From assembly GCA_000226015.1 (NCBI GenBank), contig JH153573.1, positions 326,875 through 390,874 on the forward strand: DNA of 64,000 nt, written 5' to 3'. How positions within the stretch are numbered: position 1 is the first letter of the stretch; every line of letters begins with the position of its first letter. The notes under the pieces were generated by a model. It was not told the origin of the DNA. It saw only the letters and a list, made by a program, of their open reading frames with translations, and made no database searches. The stretch is from Mnemiopsis leidyi. Its lineage: Eukaryota; Ctenophora; Tentaculata; Lobata; Bolinopsidae. Made by a program: the position numbers and the translations under genes. Positions 60,311 to 64,000 of this stretch are shown here, piece after piece.

Positions 60311-61525
60311 TATTATAGTATGGATTTCCAAGGGGACATATTTTCATTTTTGAATGAAAATGGTCTGACTCAGAGCAGGGTGACATTCTCGCTACAATAC
60401 TAATAGGTCAGAGTCCGTAGCTCTGAATACATCTTAAACTCTAAGTCTAGACTGTGAAACTGAAGATTTTTGAAATAATATGGTAACAATTCAAACTTAG
60501 GTCTAACTCTAGAGTCTAGACTCTAGTCGGCTGGAACGCACACAAATTACTGATCCTTACTCAATCGTCATTCAATTTCAATATTACTTAGTTCCCAGTT
60601 GTGTTAAATCCTCAAATTGATTCCAGGCAATAATGTGTTTGTGTTGAATGAAAAAGTGAAAAAGTCATGTTGAATTATTGAAAAGGACCAGGTACCCTAG
60701 TAACAGCGATAGTCAGAATTCATGTTAATTCAAACCCTCTTGAGCATTAGAAACTGCAGCGTCCAGTTGCAGTGATCTCCATATCAACATTACAAATGCA
60801 AATTTGACAACATGGACAAGCAACTATCACTTATATCACAGACACGAACCAATTACAAATTAAGCTATATTAAAGTCCCATTGCTAGGTCGGAGAGAACT
60901 ATTTTACAGTAAAATTAGTAATATACTACTATTAGCCAGCTGGAATTGCAAAATACGAAAATAGAAAGGTAATCTGGACCGGTCAGTTACAGATTCGGAT
61001 TTTCGGCAAAAGATAGCCCGAGCAAAATAGTTGAGTGATGACTACATCTCTAACTCTGGGTTGTACTCTAATTGGTACTAGTATAATTAGTGAGCTAATG
61101 CGAGTGAGTATTCTTAGGTATAACTGGACTATAACTACAAGTCCAGTTATAAATGGGTGAAAACAGCGTAAATGTATTGTAAAAATGATCCCAACAAAAC
61201 GACTGAACATGCAATTGCAAAACAAACTCTTCACTTCACTTTCACTTTCAGCATCAGTCAACACCGAATCTAAGACAAGATTAAATTTCAAGCTTGATTT
61301 TGATTTACCCGAGTCCCCAATCCAATGTCTAACTCTGTCTAAGCTATGCAAGAATGTATGCCTCATTGTATTCCCTTACAGAAGTTAGCGATTACAGAGT
61401 ACAGAGGTGCCTTGTCATAGACGAGGTTCTGTGTGGGCATGAATAGTCATACTGTGGAGATGGAGCTGGTTTAAATTCTAACTAACAATGAAGCTGTCAC
61501 TAGACTGTCACTGTTATTGAAATTG

Positions 61526-61657
61526 TTGTCTCACGTTGTGACCCGTTTTCCACGGGGGGGGGGGCGTGGCCGCGCTGCGCGCGGCCACGCCGCCGCGCGC
61601 TTCGCGCGCGCCGGAGGCTGCCGCTTCGCGGCAGCAGGGCTATGCAACGTGTAGCAA
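61526..61657. mobile_element. 132-bp GC-hairpin MITE with 8-bp target-site duplication
   Basis: Inverted ends TTGTCTCACGTTG (61526) and CAACGTGTAGCAA (ends 61657). TGAAATTG is duplicated on both sides (61518-61525 and 61658-61665). Inside: a run of 12-13 G, the hairpin GCGTGGCCGCG..CGCGGCCACGC, a GCGCGC TTC GCGCGC stem and GCTGCCGC TTC GCGGCAGC. It is the same family as type B at 20222-20325, in inverse orientation. The 8-bp duplication fits hAT-like transposition. The minus-strand ORF at 61500-61748 reads through it. Confidence 0.8.
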
Positions 61658-62589
61658 TGAAATTGTGGGCATGATTGGGAGCTAGAGATGTTTGTTCAAT
61701 ACGACGACAAAGAAGAACATGGAACGTATAAACGACATGGACAATCAAAAAGAAATTTGGGGCTGCGGAGGATTGTGGAAGACGAGGACAAAGGCATAAA
61801 ACTGTGAGAGTGGAGGACCGTTGACAGTGACGACAGCGGAATAGGATCAGTTTAGAAGGTGAGAACAGGAAAGTTTGGATTGTAGATGGCGAAAAAACAC
61901 AAAATTGCGGAATCGAAGACGATAAAATTCTTTTTAACCAATTTCACGAGGCATCACAAGTAAAGTTTTTACCAGAGACGTAATAAAGAAAGCTAAATGA
62001 AGGTTAAGACACTCAACTGTATAAGCAGCATTACAAAGTTACTACTACGCTAAGAGTAAGATACTTTACGATATAGCGTGATGTTACACTTGCATCGTTA
62101 GTTTCAGTAAAATGTTGCACGTGTTCTCAAAGTTAAGTACCGCACGTGCTTTCTCCGTAGTTCCTCATGGTCCCAAAACTCTTAACTTAGGTTTCAGGCT
62201 TGATAGTGATAAGCCTTTAAAGTAACATAAGCCAAATTTTTTGAGAAGAGGCAAAGACAGAATTTAACTCAGAAATGAGAAAAATGAAGTAGGATGAGGA
62301 AGCTGAAGAAAGTCGAAGGTTCAACATACCAAACAAAGCAGTTTTGTAAGTTGTGGTACTGGTACCAGCACTATGTCATTGTCAGCAAACCGATGACGTT
62401 GATTAACTATTTGTCAAACTGTCTCAATCTCATGCCTGAGTTAACATTTCGACAAAAGCACTAGGCCATACATGCGTAAAACTGCAACATCAGCTTTAAC
62501 TTCAAGCATATAATCATACTGATAGGAGTTATATATTAGCCATTAGGCCCATCAAATCGTAATTAACAGATTATTATAGGCTCATGACT

Positions 62590-62967
62590 TCACACTATAA
62601 CAGCATATATATCAAGGGCAGAGTAACAAATTATTGGCAACATTCCAGTTATAATCACCGTGCGCTGCGCGGATCTCTCTCTCTCCCTCTCTAGTTCTAC
62701 GGTCCCCTCCGAAAGCAGCAAAGGCTGAGGTTCACAGGCAAAGTTATCATTCCTCGTTTCAAGACCCAACATTAAGTAATTATCTATATCCGTAGTAACA
62801 ATAAAAATAGCTTTGCAATTAGGGGATTTCCTTATCGGTGAAAAGTTTTTCATCGGTTTAAGTTTAGCCGGTTTAAAGGGGACGGAGTTTTCCCCGGTCG
62901 CGCTATATAATAAAGCCATAAGTACAAAAGTTATCACCGATGAGATACTAGATACACGAGATAACAA
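62590..62967 (-). CDS. Weak open frame, possible exon of an unknown secreted protein
   Basis: The frame reads a hydrophobic segment (ITFVLMALLYSATGENS) followed by a Lys/Pro-rich segment and two cysteines, then ELERERERSAQ from a simple GAGA repeat. No family is recognised. There is no ATG at its 5' limit, so if real it is an internal or alternative exon. The purine-repeat tail makes chance more likely. Confidence 0.15.
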   Translation of the reverse strand: MLSRVSSISSVITFVLMALLYSATGENSVPFKPAKLKPMKNFSPIRKSPNCKAIFIVTTDIDNYLMLGLETRNDNFACEPQPLLLSEGTVELERERERSAQRTVIITGMLPIICYSALDIYAVIV

Positions 62968-64000
62968 AGTTTATATATTGCCATAGGTAATGGTATTGAA
63001 CTTGAAGAACTGCATGAATTATATAAAAGTATACTATAAATCGGCTAGCTCAGCTTATAGTTATACTTATAGAGATAACTTAGAGCTGAAGTAAAAACCA
63101 TATCCAATTATTTAATGTAACCTTACAAATCATCTTATTAATCTAACATCTAATTATAACTTTATCAAAAAACTATAACTAAAATGATACTCTTTAATCC
63201 GACAGCAACGGCAGAATTGCAACGGCAGAATTGCAATTGCACATCCACACAATTGTCACTGCATGAGTGTGACGGTCACACAAGACACTAGCTGCACTGG
63301 CTTAATTCCAAAAGTATAATATATAAGCATCTTGATCCCAGATCTAGATGCTTCGATACTGATATAGATCACGCAAGAGATAAAGACAAGGCATAGAAAC
63401 AAGATATAAAAACGAGAAGCTTGCAAGTCTTGCTGTGATGGCGACTTAGTAGTCTGCAAGTCATGTTGCCATGGTTACAGAGCAGCTAAGCGTTACTATG
63501 GAAACGTGAATAAACTAAGCGATATTGTATTGACTAGGCGACCTATTACCTAAACCTGGCCCAGGTCACAAGTGCAGCACATCTGCCTAGCTCCAGCTAG
63601 CTTCGTATGAGAGCAATTAGCAACAGAGTAGCAGCTCCAGAAGGGAGCTTACAAGATATACGGCAACAACTTAGAAATTATCTGCACTGTCCTATAAACT
63701 GTCTACTTACAATCTTACATCATTGAAATACCAAACTCGTACTACAGCTTTAAAGTCAGCACACATAAAGCGTGACAGGTGTATGGAGGTAAAAGATCTA
63801 ATAGTTCCTGGAAGCAATAGTTAACTGTAACGGCTTAACAATCGAACGGCCGCTAATTCATGAACGCATTAGCTGCGGTGTAACTTTTCTGTATTCACCA
63901 CACAACTTTTGGAGTTTAGGAATCTGTCGTTTCTTACTGCTTAGAGTTAAAGTTATAGTGGTATGGCACGATTGTTATGTATAGCCCCTGGCACTGTGCT

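Larger units (their letters stand above)
60311..64000. other. Intergenic DNA to the window end
   Basis: Apart from the mobile element at 61526-61657 I see no supported gene. A minus-strand open frame at 62590-62967 contains a hydrophobic stretch (SSVITFVLMALLYS) but begins with TTG; its first ATG is at 62917-62919. It has no recognisable domain and could be part of an exon of an unseen gene. Confidence 0.45.

Noticed and set aside
1-64000. LTR, retrovirus-like, Polinton or LINE elements, CRISPR arrays, tRNA and rRNA genes
   Set aside because: I looked for long terminal direct repeats, reverse transcriptase or integrase-like frames, and tRNA-like cloverleaf and B-box patterns, and saw none that could be supported by eye.

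Overview
The window is nuclear DNA from an animal. It is AT-rich, its genes are split by spliceosomal GT-AG introns of 75 bp to about 6 kb, and it carries many micro- and minisatellites and short inverted-repeat elements. The protein set (a NUAK-type kinase, a secreted protein with sushi, TSP1 and cystine-knot modules, an M1 membrane aminopeptidase, an AMT-type ammonium transporter) is metazoan. An AMT-type rather than Rh-type transporter argues against a vertebrate. A marine invertebrate such as a cnidarian would fit, but the sequence alone does not prove the group.

Layout. (1) 1186-19023, + strand: a NUAK-family kinase in 8 coding exons, 820 aa, with the kinase domain spread over seven exons and a large Ser/Thr/Pro/Lys-rich tail in one 1.6 kb exon. 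(2) 19.2-21.8 kb: intergenic, holding a cluster of GC-rich hairpin repeats. (3) 21837-27842, - strand, tail to tail with the kinase: a 13-exon, 791-aa predicted secreted protein reading signal peptide, PLC-X-like domain, two sushi domains, TSP1, CTCK-like cystine knot. (4) 27.9-40.3 kb: no gene I can support. (5) 41163-51899, + strand, probably starting at 40365: an M1 zinc aminopeptidase with a membrane anchor, about 919 aa. A small cystine-knot cytokine gene (49683-50180, - strand) lies inside one of its introns. (6) 54259-59786, - strand, tail to tail with the aminopeptidase: an 11-exon AMT ammonium transporter of 479 aa. (7) 59.8-64 kb: intergenic, with two weak ORFs and one mobile-element copy that has target-site duplications.

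I reconstructed exons by hand from reading frame, splice consensus and family motifs. Phases close exactly for the kinase, the PLC/sushi protein and the transporter. In the aminopeptidase one early junction is out by one nucleotide. The genes do not form an obvious pathway.

The most unusual feature is a recurring one. In three of the four large genes a tandem array lies across a boundary that defines the mRNA or protein: a tripled splice donor in the kinase, a quadrupled in-frame splice donor in the PLC/sushi gene, and a minisatellite that begins in the last codons of the aminopeptidase. A second theme is several short interspersed elements built as stacks of hairpins with 3-nt loops. I saw no LTR or retrovirus-like element, no LINE ORF and no tRNA or rRNA gene.
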